Source: Plasmodium malariae (taxonomy: Eukaryota; Apicomplexa; Aconoidasida; Haemosporida; Plasmodiidae). From it: DNA of 64,000 nucleotides. The position numbers and the translations under genes were made by a program. Below are positions 46,555-58,582 of the stretch, piece by piece. Where the stretch lies: the NCBI RefSeq assembly GCF_900090045.1, contig NC_041783.1, positions 832,001 to 896,000 of the forward strand, given 5' to 3'. Numbering within the stretch: the stretch's first letter is position 1; every line of letters begins with the position of its first letter. Under the pieces are notes generated by a model. The model searched no databases. It was not told where the DNA came from and saw only the letters and a list, made by a program, of their open reading frames with translations.

Positions 46555-48311
46555 ATGGTAGTTTCCCAGCTGTACATCCTATCCCCCAGAGGGGATACAA
46601 TTATCAGTCGTGACTTCAGAGGGGATATATCGAAAGGTAGTGCTGAGTTATTTTTTAGAAATGTAAAATTGCACAAAGGGGATGCTCCACCTTTGTTTTA
46701 TTTGAATGGAATAAATTTCATCTATTTAAAAAGTAATAGTCTTTATTTCGTTTTAACATCTTTATTTAATGTATCACCAAGTTACTTAGTCGAACTACTA
46801 AATAGATTATTAAAAGTATTTAAAGATTTTTGTGGTCAAATTAATGAAGAAATAATTAGAGCAAATTTTATATTAATATATGAAATAATAGATGAAGTAA
46901 TAGATTATGGATATATTCAAAATAGTAATACAGAATATATAAGAAATTTAATACATAATGAAATAGCCGCTAGCAGTAGAAGTAGCAATAATAATAATAT
47001 GAATAAGAAATTTGCTCATTTATCCAACTTTTCAATTAAACATTCAAATACTTTACCATCTAATGCTTCTCAAAAACCTATTCAAATAAATGATAAAAAA
47101 AATGAAATTTTTATTGATATTGTGGAAAAGATTAATTTAATTATGAATAGTAAAGGTGAAATTATTTACTCTTATGTGGATGGAGTAATACAGATAAAGT
47201 CCTATTTACTTGGAAATCCATATATAAAAATTGCTTTAAATGATGACTTGTACATAAAAAATATTCATAATGACAATTCTAATAATATTATTATTGATGA
47301 CTGTAATTTTAATCATTTAGTTAATTTATCCCAATTTGAAAGGGAAAAGATACTCTCTTTGTACCAACCAGATGGGGAATGCGTTCTTATGAACTACAGG
47401 ATTAACAACAACTTCAAGGCCCCCTTTCGAGTCTTTGCCAGCCTTGTCTACAATCCCACACACACGGTAATCATTGCAAGAGAGATAGGATACCCGTTCT
47501 CTTTTCATGTGTACACACATACATGCGTACTTACGGATGCTTCGTAACGGCGTGCAAACGATGTATCACTTCTGTGTTTACTTATACGTTACTGATTCTT
47601 TGCGTATGTGTAAACACTGTTTGTTCAGCTCCTTTCTACTAATTCCCATACACTCCTTGCTAACCGCTTCTCAGGTAGAGCTCTGCATTCGAATAAGGCT
47701 TGACATCCCAGCTCAGTACACGTGCACAAACGTGTTTGTTAACTGTAACCTGTGCAAACACATAAGTAACGTGCACCTGGATCTGAACTCCAACTCGGAC
47801 CTTTTTTCCGCTCACTACATATCAAACGAACACAAACTTCTATGGACAATAAAGAAGTTCAAGGTAAAATTTTTTTTTTTTTTTTTTTTGCATGTGTATT
47901 GAGCTAGATAAAGCAGTACACGGGTACAAGTGCATAATTAAAGGAGGTTTCCTTATTACAAATCGGTATATTAGTTCATTGTCTTTTTTTTTTTTTTTTT
48001 TGAGTTTATATGTTTTTGTATATTTTTTGGTTATTGTACATTTTATTTACACTTTTTTTTTTTCTTTTTTCCCGTATCTGTAGGGGGAAAACGAGTATAG
48101 TATACGATCGAAAATAACATTGAACACAAATTATGTTTACTCTAGACGTGATTTCGGACCCATATATATTCTTTTTGAAATTCCCATGTTCAATTTATCA
48201 AAACTAAGAATAAAATATTTACGTATCATTGAAAATTATAAGTCGTGTAATACACACAGGTGGGTTCGCTACATCACTCAGTCGTCTTCATACGTGTATA
48301 GATTGAATTGA
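46555..48311 (+). CDS. AP4M1: AP-4 complex subunit mu (medium adaptin)
   Basis: Three exons in phase: 46555-47466, 47675-47863 and 48084-48311; 442 residues, close to the human 453. The longin domain (1-140) begins VVSQLYILSPRGDTIISRDF and contains NVSPSYLVELLNRL and YEIIDEVIDYGYIQ, a good match to AP4M1. A mu-homology domain follows from about 185 and ends PIYILFEIPMFN, then HRWVRYITQSSSYVYR, the usual mu-chain finish. AP-4 is a clathrin-independent coat at the trans-Golgi that sorts cargo with YX[FYL]-type signals; mu reads the signal. The Asn-rich linker at 140-180 is a Plasmodium trait. The start ATG is the first after the 29-bp array. Confidence 0.94.
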
Positions 48312-49886
48312 AGGAAAAAAAAAAATAAATAACAAGATATGATCATCTCAGCCAAGTTACTACATTGGTAAGAAGTTTTATCAGTGGTTATAAATGGGGG
48401 AGATGGAGGGGGATGTTTTTCCACTTGAAGAAAGTTAGTAGATCCCTATGAATGACCACTTATGTATAATTATAAAGGTATGAACATGTATATGTGTACG
48501 AACGTTTGTGTGTTATCAGAAGAAGGAAAAAAAATTGCTCACATTAATTTTTCTGCAAAGTAGCAATATTTTTTAGGAAGCTGTGGAGGCATAAAATATA
48601 CTTCATATGGTGGCTGCACATTTACGGTTCTTTTTGAAATGATAGCTGTTTCTTTTTCATTTACACTCGTACGAATGAATAATGGCATGTACGTGTAAAC
48701 ATGCATTGACATGCATGATGTGCATAAATGATTAAGTGAAGAAATGCGTACATTTGCGCGTATGTACGTGCTTGAATATCATGCAGGATGATCCAAGCTT
48801 CGCACCCTCGTGCGCTTTATATAGCGTTACCATTTTTGCCATTATACCTTTATTTTTATATTTTTACAATCGTCAACTTATGCACTCTTGCAGTTGTCCA
48901 TTCTTTTATTTTTTTAGCTTTTTAACCCATTTTCCTGTGGTAATTGGCCATTATCATGGCTTGTAAAATTATATGAAAAATTTTTATGCAAATATTCACA
49001 AGGATATATAATATATGTACATATAAGCTCAGTTCACAAATAAGAGCCAAACATAAATTGGCTAACAAAATTGCTTATGCACGTACACACATATTTGCAA
49101 GAACGTATTTAATTTTTATGTAATAACGAACGCATGCAAATACGCGCCTCTGCAAACGGGGCAAAAAAACAAAAACAGGGATGTCGGTTCTCAACGGTGC
49201 TGATAAGAGGGGACACAAATGTTTATGTTAACAATTTTAGGAAAAGAATTTTAAAAATATTAAAAAAATGAAAAATTAAAAAAATTTAAAATATAAATAT
49301 ACCGTAACAACAATCACAACTACAGCAGTAGCAGTAATCATACTACCAATAAAGGCCTAAATTTTTTTTTTTTTTTTTTTAAACCACCGGACTTCCCATC
49401 TTTCTGATACGCGCAAGCCTAATACCCTCGTATCCTCAAGTTAAGCCTACATACATATATATGAGGTCTATACAAAAGGCATTTTTATATGCGACAAATA
49501 TTTCCTATGTATTTTTATAAATCCTGTTCTCGTTTCCGTCTAAGTTAGTTTGCTTATGTTTAAATCGAAATAACATTAATCATTGCACTCTTGTGTGTAA
49601 TTGCTAAGTAGTGAGATGAAGGCATTCCTTTATATAGTGAATACGTTGTTACGATTGGAGATATACGATAAACTGTTCAACGTTATGGTAGGCTTCTCAC
49701 TTCAACACATCACTTCTAGTATTTTCTGTGTGTAATGATATGCTTTTCCCATTCTGTTCCCCTTTTTTACTCCTCTTTTTGTTTTACAAACGTATGTATA
49801 ACTATGTCCTGTATAAGTAGAAAAAACACCGATAAGATATGCATTCTAGACGCTTAACCATCATGTACACATATATTTTTCTTATA
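48312..49886. other. Intergenic region between convergent AP-4 mu and FtsH genes
   Basis: Mixed AT-rich sequence with a poly(dT) tract at 49362-49380 and few repeats. Short open frames occur (for example plus 48736-48966) but none shows a domain or a consistent splice pattern. Nothing else seen. Confidence 0.65.
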
Positions 49887-52800
49887 TCATATTGTAGATA
49901 TGTTCAAAACCTTGTAATCTTTTTTAGTACCATCTGGGGATGCACTTTTCCCCTTGCCCGCTTTTTCATCATCCCTTCTTCTTTTTGTACCTCCTGCTTC
50001 TTTAACATGTTCAGCTCGTTCATCTTGCTCGTCTCGTTCCTCTCTTTCTGCCCGATCGACTTCCCCTCCTTCTTCTTCTTTTCCTTTTTCACTTATCCCA
50101 TTCGACTTTGCTAGTACAGATTTGTTACTGACCGCCCCCCTTCCCTTGTCATCACTGCTCTTTTTGGTAACACCAGGTCCGTCTTGATCGCTTTTATTAC
50201 AACACCTGTCCAAAGAGGATAACGTCAACTGGTCACTACCATCTCTATTCCCACCTGAACTCTGAGAGGTCTCACTCTGAGAGGTCTCACTCTGAGTATC
50301 CTCACTACTGGGTATAAGTTTGTACGGATTTGCCTTGACAAACTTTTCGTAATTAGACTTTATAGGGTAAGGACGTTCACCTACACATTTTTGAATATCC
50401 TGGTAAGATATAGTTTCCTTCTGATATAACAAATTAGCCAAGTTATGTACATGTTTTTCATTTTTCAAAAGTATTGTTTTTACTCTATTATACTGCGACT
50501 CAATTAATGTACGCACTTCGTTATCTATTTGATGTGCTAAGCATTCTGAATGAGGTCTATACAAATTATACTCACTAGTAGAATTAGGTTGAAAAGAAAC
50601 TAATCCTATTTCTTTGTTCATTCCATACTGAGATACGTATGAATAACATAACTGTGTTACTTTATTTAAATCATCAATTGCTCCTGTCGTAATTTTTCCA
50701 ATAAATAATTCTTCAGATGCTCTTCCTCCTAATATTACTGCAATTTTATCTAATATCTGTTCTTTCGAAAATAGCATTATTTCTTCACTCAGGTGTTGTG
50801 AGTATCCTAGTGCACCATTATTCCTAGGTATTATTGACACTTTTAAAACTGGGTCGGCAAATTCTAGAAACCATCCAATAAGTGCATGCCCAGTTTCATG
50901 ATATGAAATAATTTTCTTTTCATATGGTGAAATAAGGGATGAAGATTTAGGTAAACCACCTATAACTCTTTCAATTGCTAACTCAAAATCTTTTACCTGT
51001 ACTCCTATCATGTTCGATCTTCTAGCACATTGAATAGCTCCTTCATTAACGACATTTGCTATATCAGCTCCAACAAAACCAGGTGTTAAAGATGCTAATA
51101 TGTAACTAATATTTTTTATATCTAACGTTTCGTGTAATTTTAAATTCTTTAAATGCACTTGAAATATTTCCGACCTTTCATCTATATCTGGTTTACTAAT
51201 ATTTACAATACGATCAAATCTACCTGGTCTAGTTATAGCTGGATCTAATATATCTACTCTATTAGTACCAGCTAAAATGACAACTTTATCATTAGATGTA
51301 TGAAAACCATCCATTTCGACTAACATTTGGTTTAATGTATTTTCTCTCTCATCATTTCCACCTCCCGCAAATCCTCCTTTTGATCTTTTTCTTCCTACTG
51401 CATCTATTTCATCAATAAAAATTATAGATGGAGCATGTTTTCTTGCTTGAGCAAATAATTCTCTTACTCTTGATGGTCCAATACCTACAAACACTTCGAT
51501 AAAATCACTTCCACTAATATTAAAGAAAGGAACATTAGCTTCTCCTGCAACTGCTTTAGCTAGTAATGTTTTCCCTGTTCCTGGTGCACCACATAATAGT
51601 GCACCCTTTGGTATTTTTGCTCCAAGTATTTCGTATTTAGATGGATTTTTTAAAAAGTCTACAAATTCCATTATTTCTTCTTTTGCTTGTTTCATACCTG
51701 CTACACTTGAAAATTTAACATCCGTTTTATAATTATTTTTATTTATTGGAGTTATTTTACTAAATTTAAATAGTCTATCCATACCACTATTAGATACATT
51801 TTTTAAAGTGATTTTTTGAAATATAAAAATTAATAATAAAAAAAAAAGAATACTAGGTATATAACTCTTCACCTCATTTAATAAATTCGTTTCATTCATA
51901 TATTGAACTTCAATTAATTCTTCTCTTTTTATATTCATTTGTTTCTGCATCTCTTCTACTTTTCTTTCAAATGAATCACTATTACCTATACGAAATGAAA
52001 TATATTTCAAATGATACTTTGTAACCCCATGACTATTTAAATAAGCCTTCACATAATCTTTATTTATTAACTTTATCTTTTCTATATATCCCTTTGCCAA
52101 ATAATTGTAAAAAAAATCGTTCTGACTCACCTCGTTATATAAACTATTCGAGTCTACAAACAGTAGAAAAAGTAATAATAATAAAAAAAAGACATAAAAA
52201 AAGTAATTGTCAAACTTTTTATGTTTATCTTCCTCAGGTTTAAACGAATTTGGTGAAGCATTCTTCTTTTCGAATCGTTCAAATCCTTTGGGTGCTTTTG
52301 AAAAGTATATCTTTCTCAAAAATGAAAAAAAGGGTATTCTATCATATATAACTTTACTACTATTACAAAATGGCATACTTCTTTTTATCAGCCAAGGGCT
52401 CTTATTTATCCTTTCTCTACACATGTGTACTAGTATATTCAGCATATATCTTACTGCAAAAATCTTATCTTTAAAACATACATAATCACTGCGCCGCATA
52501 TAATTATGTGCATCATTCGAAGTACTACTACACGAACTATTATATCTTCTACCATTTGCCGTGTTGTACCAAGTGCTACTCCAAATGGACTTAGCATGCT
52601 TTTCATACTTTCCAAAATTATACTTATTTAAAAAATATAAACTCATATGATTCATTTTTGCATATTTTAAAAAAATATTAAAAAGCAATTCTTTATTATC
52701 CCCACCGGTGTTGTTCCTACTACCAGTAGTACACCATTTTTTCTGAAGTAGACTTACCAATGAATATAAGGAAAAATTGTTTTGAATATTCTTCTCATTG

Positions 52801-53015
52801 CTTATAGCTACTCCGCTAAATTCTTTTTCTATACCTTTATTAAAATTTTTTATACATATCAAAGAGCTGTGGAATCTTTTTTTCCCTACCCCTTCTTCAT
52901 GTTGCATTATACTCTTTAATCTTTCTATTCCTCCCCAATATTTACCACTGTTGTATGGCCTTTTTTCATTGTATAAGACCCTCCTACCCCTTCGCAGGAC
53001 ATACATCTTGAGCAT
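49887..53015 (-). CDS. FTSH: FtsH/m-AAA-type ATP-dependent zinc metalloprotease
   Basis: A single-exon, 1042-residue protein. The first 270 residues are a long basic N-terminus, plausibly organelle targeting. Two membrane segments sit at about 271-290 ([15 protein letters not shown]) and 379-398 ([12 protein letters not shown]), bounding the FtsH extracellular-type domain. AAA module: Walker A GAPGTGKT 476-483, Walker B with Asp535-Glu536 (IIFIDEID), and the second-region-of-homology arginines in RPGRFDR. The zinc site HETGH is at 706-710. Length, two TM segments and [20 protein letters not shown] resemble the mitochondrial m-AAA class. m-AAA proteases extract and degrade inner-membrane proteins; Plasmodium also has an apicoplast FtsH1, so the compartment is undecided. 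The tail after 900 is a Ser/Glu/Arg-rich low-complexity extension. Confidence 0.95.
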   Translation of the reverse strand: MLKMYVLRRGRRVLYNEKRPYNSGKYWGGIERLKSIMQHEEGVGKKRFHSSLICIKNFNKGIEKEFSGVAISNEKNIQNNFSLYSLVSLLQKKWCTTGSRNNTGGDNKELLFNIFLKYAKMNHMSLYFLNKYNFGKYEKHAKSIWSSTWYNTANGRRYNSSCSSTSNDAHNYMRRSDYVCFKDKIFAVRYMLNILVHMCRERINKSPWLIKRSMPFCNSSKVIYDRIPFFSFLRKIYFSKAPKGFERFEKKNASPNSFKPEEDKHKKFDNYFFYVFFLLLLLFLLFVDSNSLYNEVSQNDFFYNYLAKGYIEKIKLINKDYVKAYLNSHGVTKYHLKYISFRIGNSDSFERKVEEMQKQMNIKREELIEVQYMNETNLLNEVKSYIPSILFFLLLIFIFQKITLKNVSNSGMDRLFKFSKITPINKNNYKTDVKFSSVAGMKQAKEEIMEFVDFLKNPSKYEILGAKIPKGALLCGAPGTGKTLLAKAVAGEANVPFFNISGSDFIEVFVGIGPSRVRELFAQARKHAPSIIFIDEIDAVGRKRSKGGFAGGGNDERENTLNQMLVEMDGFHTSNDKVVILAGTNRVDILDPAITRPGRFDRIVNISKPDIDERSEIFQVHLKNLKLHETLDIKNISYILASLTPGFVGADIANVVNEGAIQCARRSNMIGVQVKDFELAIERVIGGLPKSSSLISPYEKKIISYHETGHALIGWFLEFADPVLKVSIIPRNNGALGYSQHLSEEIMLFSKEQILDKIAVILGGRASEELFIGKITTGAIDDLNKVTQLCYSYVSQYGMNKEIGLVSFQPNSTSEYNLYRPHSECLAHQIDNEVRTLIESQYNRVKTILLKNEKHVHNLANLLYQKETISYQDIQKCVGERPYPIKSNYEKFVKANPYKLIPSSEDTQSETSQSETSQSSGGNRDGSDQLTLSSLDRCCNKSDQDGPGVTKKSSDDKGRGAVSNKSVLAKSNGISEKGKEEEGGEVDRAEREERDEQDERAEHVKEAGGTKRRRDDEKAGKGKSASPDGTKKDYKVLNISTI

Positions 53016-53435
53016 TTTGCTCCACGTTGTTTAGTTCTACTTTGGTTTGTTTTCTCTTCTTTTTTCTTTTTTCTTTTTTTTTTTTTTTTTTTTTTTTAAC
53101 TTTACTAATTCCACGATATTGTATGTATCTTTTTCAATGAAATTACATAAAATACCGGCAAATTTTGTCATCATAAATATGTAGGTTGGTTAACATGTGC
53201 AGCAGCTGATATGAGACAAGGTTACCCCTTGGAGTCTAAAGCGCAAAATAATTATTTATAAATACACAAGTTCACGCTATAAGATCCTCTCCACTTATTC
53301 TCCTATCTACTATTCAACACATTCCCATTATATTCGTTCATGCATGTAAAAAAGTTGTGTACGTACACCCTTCAGTGAGAATGCTTTGCATACCTAGGTT
53401 GTCAATACGTACGAACAGGCAAGTATGTAAACATG

Positions 53436-53702
53436 CATACTTAACTAAATACATACATAACTAAATACATGCATAACTAAATACATGCATAACTAAATAC
53501 ATTCATAACTAAATACATGCATATCTAAATACATGCATATCTAAATACATATATAACTAAATACATGCATAACTAATTACATGCATAACTAAATACATGC
53601 ATATCTAAATACATGCGTATCTAAATACATGCGTATCTAAATACATATATAACTAAATACATGCATATCTAAATACATATATAACTAAATACATGCATAT
53701 CT
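53436..53702. repeat. 16-bp tandem repeat (AACTAAATACATGCAT)
   Basis: About sixteen copies in register, with ATCT, ATAT and GCGT variants at two positions. Intergenic, upstream of the FtsH gene. Confidence 0.93.
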
Positions 53703-54929
53703 ACAAATGTATTTACATCCATGTATATATATGCATGTTATAATTGACCATCGACATATTAAACGAAGAGAAAAGTCTATCACAAAATAATGTACGAGCA
53801 TAGCTAACAAAGATATGCAACTCCAAATTGTTGTCAGATTTGTTGTTACAGAAAAATTTAACCACGTTCTCTTAACATTACTATGCATAATTTTGTTTTT
53901 TCCCAGTACTCCTAAACGTATTAGAGTTGTATATGTATACACTTCTATGCGCATACATGGGTACATATACTGGAACAAACACAGGTACATGCAAAGGTAC
54001 ATACATAGGTATACATGTACTTATATATATATCACGTACACGTAGTTACGTATTCATACGTTCATCGCTTGAGAGCTAACCCTCTTCAATATAAAACACA
54101 ACGCATTAAATGTCGAGCAGATGACTACATAAATCTCCTTAAAACAAATTCAAAAAAAAGGTACATATATATGTATATACATATGTATATGTTACGGGGA
54201 AATATATAAATATTTCAAATGAAGTAGGATAAATAATATGCCATAAATAAAATAGCACAAATGAAGTTGAAATAAATTAAAAAAAAAATATAATTTTTAC
54301 ATAACATTCTCCTAACAGCATTAATGAAGTACTCTCGGGGAGGGGGACAAACAGCTTCGTATTCTTTGGACTGCTCAAAATAGGAATATAAATGTATACA
54401 CAAATATATATATATATTTAAATATATTTATATATATATGCTGCATGCTAAAATTTTTGTAAAATCGCTTTTTTTTTCTTTTTTTTTTTTGTTAAATGAT
54501 CAGAAAAAAAAAAAAAAGCAAGTGCAAGTGTTGAACATGACCATATGCAATATATGCGGGTTTATTCTTTTTTTTTCTTTTTTGCGAATGTAAGTACCCG
54601 CGTTTGTACATATACACAAGCATATATTTGCTCTTCCCTGCTAATCATCTTTCTTATTCTGCAGTAACGTTACGTTTTCTTTTAAAAATAAAAAAAAAGG
54701 ACTCGTAAAAGAAAAAGAAATTTGTACGCTTCATTGTATCACTTCTTACTTAAGACCTATGTATATAATATACATTTAAAAAATAAAAGATTTGTACTAT
54801 TATTTGTTACAAGCATTTCAAAGTCCATTCGCTTTGCCCTATGATTGCCCTATGAGATAGTACATCCATACTAAGACGCGCTACTCATGTATACGTACAA
54901 ACATATGTAGGTAGGTTTATACGTACTCG

Positions 54930-55212
54930 TATATATATATATGTGTATGTAGGTATATGTGTATATAGGTATATGTGTATATAGGTATATGTGTATGTAG
55001 GTAAATTTGTATATAGGTATATATGTATATAGGTATATTTGTATATAGGTATATATGTATATAGGTATATTTGTATATAGGTATATATGTATATAGGTAT
55101 ATGTGTATATAGGTATATGTGTATGTAGGTGTATTTGTATATAGGTATATTTGTATATAGGTATATATGTATATAGGTATATATGTATATAGGTATATAT
55201 GTATATATACGT
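54930..55212. repeat. 16-bp tandem repeat (GTATATGTGTATATAG)
   Basis: About seventeen copies. Long minus-strand open frames reading Ile/Tyr/Thr/His repeats are products of the array. The unit is closely related to that at 28940-29275. Confidence 0.93.
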
Positions 55213-56550
55213 ACATATTGTAAGTGGAACTAACTTCCACACAAATCATGCCCTTGTTCAATAATTTTTTTAGTTTTTTATTTTGCCCTTCACTAGTATA
55301 AATTGCTATTTCTTTTTTTTCATTTTTTTCTTTTTTTTTTTTCCATCCCGTTTTTTCGCAATTCCCATTATCGTAATTCTGCTCATGATATTACGTTTGA
55401 AACAAAAATTTTTGATGAATTTTTTGGTTTATGCTTTTTAAAATCGTAAAGCATAGAAATAGCAAAATATATTAGATAATGTAGACAAAAGGTGTATAAT
55501 TTCCTCATGTCAAGATAATTGTCGAATTACATAATTCCATTCAGTTTCTCAACAGAGTGTATACATGCCCGTTGTAAGTACCTTTGTTTACATGCACATA
55601 TATGTACATGTGCATGTAATAAAGCACAAGCTGATCTCATCAGAGGCAAATGCATAAGCTTCACATGTAAGATACAAAAAGATATTGAATTTAAAAGAAC
55701 ATATAACGTTTAGCTATATCTTAATATAATTTCATTCATGCCAATATTTTAAAGGACAAAGTAGACCATGCACTTAATCCTTTTAATAGGGAAAAATAAA
55801 GGTAAATTTGAAAATTGAGTTGTATCGGAAGAGGTGTATTATGTGTGCATATGCATATATATATATATATATATGCACTCGTTACACCATTTTTAAATAA
55901 TTAAAATCTGCTATGTAGAAACACCGGTTCTCGTACTTTTTGTATTTACTGATCCAAAATGGACCTTGCAGTTTCCCTTCAGCGAAAGGGACAGATTAGA
56001 GAAACAAATATCAAAAAGTCAGGTAAACAAATAAAATGTAAAAAAATAGAGGGGGAGGAATGAAAAAGGAAAAGAAATCATAAATAAAAATAAAACAATG
56101 AGAACGAAAAAGAACTAAAAAGATAATAATAACAGGTACGTTTAACGACATACGTCTTATTTAATTCGCGGAAGAAGAAATAAAAGGTGTTCTCTTCACG
56201 TAAAATAAGAAATGTTGCAATTGTTCTTTTTTTTTTTTTTTTTTGTATTTGTTTTTGTTTTATTTTTCGTACAATTTTCAAACATGTGAGTAGACGCTAA
56301 TATATTAACAAAATGGTAAAAACCCGCTAACAGTTACTATCACACTAAATTTTTTTTCCTTAACCATTTTTGCTTTGTTTCTCCGCTTTTTCTTTATCTA
56401 CTAAATTTCATTTGGACTGGAAGTTATGGGAAAAGAAAAAATAAAATAAAATAAAATAAAATAAAAAAAAAAAAAAAAAAAAATAATAAAATAAAATAAA
56501 AAAAATAAATGTTAAATGTTATGTACTATAAAAAAAGATAATTTGCCCGT

Positions 56551-56590
56551 ACATGTTTTCTTCTTAACTACTATCAAGAAGAGAACATGT
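56551..56590. other. Inverted repeat: 15-bp stem, 10-nt loop
   Basis: Arms ACATGTTTTCTTCTT (56551-56565) and AAGAAGAGAACATGT (56576-56590) pair over all 15 positions with a single G-U wobble; the loop is AACTACTATC. It is not part of a recognised gene and not in a repeat array. Confidence 0.7.
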
Positions 56591-57189
56591 TTACTTTTTC
56601 TTAATAGAAGAATTCCATTTCTTTTTTCTTTTACCATTTTTTATATGTGTGAAAAATGTAATTTTTTTTTTTTTTTTTTTTTTTTTTATTCTTGGAGTTT
56701 TTTTGTTTAATTATATGAACGTCAAATGAGAATCCAACTGAGGGGAAGAGTATACACATGCCCGTGTATATATATCATCACAGTGTACATATGTGTATAT
56801 ATATAAATTTGTATGTATATAAGAATATGTGTACGTGTATACGCGAGTACCATGGGTTATGGTCATTGAAGTGTGAGAACTATTCTGTGGGCAAAAATAT
56901 CTTTCCCTTATAACGATTACATTTCTAATTGAATTATTATTATTTTATTTTATTATATTTTTTTTTTTTTTTATCTTTTTATTATCTGTAATGTTATTAG
57001 GATTATATAAGGAAACAAAAAAGAATAGATAATTTTTTTTTTTTTTTTTTTTAACCATGCAAACAACTTAAAAGGTGAGAAAAAAAGAAAAAAATTAAAT
57101 TATACATAAACATGAACACGAAATGAACATAAACATAAGCATAAAACGTAACATGTAACTAGTAACATGAAAAATATAACAAATAAAAT

Positions 57190-57338
57190 CTTACATGTAC
57201 AATGTAACATGTATATTGTAACATGTATATTGTAACACGTATATTGTAACACGTATATTGTAACATGTACAATGTAACATGTATATTGTAACACGTATAT
57301 TGTAAGATGTATACTGTAACACGTATATTGTAACATGT
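57190..57338. repeat. 14-bp tandem repeat (GTAACATGTATATT)
   Basis: About eleven copies, alternating ATG and ACG at one position and AT/CA at another. All frames stay open, which explains the overlapping apparent proteins on the minus strand. Confidence 0.92.
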
Positions 57339-57424
57339 GAAACGTGAAAGATTGTTATAACGCCCCCCTTTCATAAATTTTCTTTTTTTTTTTTTTTACT
57401 CTTAACTTCTTAACGATTTTATTT

Positions 57425-57709
57425 TTAAAAAAATATATCATTTGAGAATGCGAAGAAGTTCATGATTTTATACAGGTTGTTAAACAATTCCTCTGTTTTT
57501 GCTACACACGAAAAATAAAAGTGAAAAGGGGATAAAATAAATACAACTTTTTTTTTTTTTTTTTTTGCCTATTTGCTTTCTCTTTTATCCCTTCATCTCG
57601 TTGTTGTCCAAAATATGAACATGCTCATGTTCAACTGTACGAGTGACCCAAAAAGCGTTTTCAAGATGCCTTAATTTTTTTTTTTTTTTTTGTTTCATGC
57701 CATCGTGTG

Positions 57710-57764
<55 letters not shown>

Positions 57765-57977
57765 GTATGTATGTGTATATGTCTGTTTGAATAATTGTAT
57801 GTGTAATTATACGTGTGTATGTATAAAAGTATATGTAAATGTATGTACTTTTTATGGGTATATGCATTTTTCTTAAGAATTAACATCATGGACGTTTCAT
57901 TTTTCTCATATAAATAAAAATCATCAGTTATGCACGCCCAAAATATTCCATCAAAAAATACTTATCTTACATTTACT

Positions 57978-58033
<56 letters not shown>

Positions 58034-58353
58034 ACACAACGTATTACTTATATTTCGCCCCCATTACATCCATTTCACTATTCAGTCAAACGTAAGGGTA
58101 CATACACACGCCTTTTCACCGCTTTATGGGCAAATGAGTAATTACTACTTAGGTAAAGCAGTAGTGAAGTAATTAGGCAGTTAAGAAGCGGTACAGTGAG
58201 AAGGAAGCTACCAAGTATTCAAATCGCTAACTAATTCTACGGTTTTTCAAAGGCAAAAAATGCAAATACCTGTACGTGCAAGCTCATTTTTTGAAAATCA
58301 TTAAGATATCCAAATATTAGCAAGGAGGAAAAGCGTCCCGAATTTTTCTTCAT
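57425..58353 (-). CDS. Candidate 122-residue protein, five exons (model by hand)
   Basis: Exons 58353-58241, 58147-58110, 57960-57849, 57669-57641 and 57501-57425 join in phase with GT-AG introns to 122 residues, starting [20 protein letters not shown] and ending [12 protein letters not shown]. The best-supported piece is exon 3 ([20 protein letters not shown]). Exons are less AT-rich than the introns, one of which is the (TA)n tract near 57718-57758 and another the (CA)n tract. I do not recognise the family. A loose resemblance to the longin-like sedlin/TRAPPC2 fold (small, helix with AH.A, then YLY strand) is speculative. The gene would be divergent from the Asn/Met-rich gene with only 229 bp between start codons, suggesting a shared promoter. 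Individual exons are short, so chance open frames cannot be excluded. Confidence 0.42.
57718..57758. repeat. (TA)n microsatellite
   Basis: About twenty TA dinucleotides; similar tracts occur at many other points in the window. Here it would lie in an intron of the 122-residue candidate. Confidence 0.9.
57980..58033. repeat. (CA)n microsatellite
   Basis: About 25 CA dinucleotides. This is the only long CA run in the window; almost all other dinucleotide runs are TA. Confidence 0.93.
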
Positions 58354-58582
58354 GGGTGTTTATCCGCTCGAACATGCGTACACATATATAGGTACCTGTA
58401 TATATGTACATATATATACGTATATATATATACATATATATATATATATTTATTTATTTATTTACATATGCATATGTAGAACGAATAGTACACACCCAAA
58501 CGAGCAGACCTCCAAGTACATTGACACACATACATGAACCACTGTGCAAGTCTGCATACAACAGCTTGCAGGAAGTCTTAGA
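58354..58582. promoter_or_regulatory. Possible bidirectional promoter, 229 bp
   Basis: Lies between the start of the 122-residue candidate (minus) and the Asn/Met-rich gene (plus). Contains ATATATACGTATATATATA and a TTTATTTATTTA run. The call rests only on gene orientation, and holds only if the minus-strand candidate is real. Confidence 0.25.

Larger units (their letters stand above)
53016..57424. other. 4.4-kb region upstream of FtsH without a clear gene
   Basis: Holds two 16-bp arrays (53436-53702 and 54930-55212), a 14-bp array (57190-57338), many poly(dA/dT) tracts and a 15-bp-stem inverted repeat (56551-56590). A possible first exon lies at 55959-56020 (see findings). Around 53750-53900 both strands have open frames of about 60 codons without recognisable domains. 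Confidence 0.55.

Noticed and set aside
53685..54045. Opposing frames of 76 and 105 codons with hydrophobic stretches
   Set aside because: No domain, no splice support, and one end lies in the 16-bp array.
54871..55261. Two overlapping minus-strand frames of 114 and 123 codons
   Set aside because: Both are translations of the 16-bp array at 54930-55212 in different frames.
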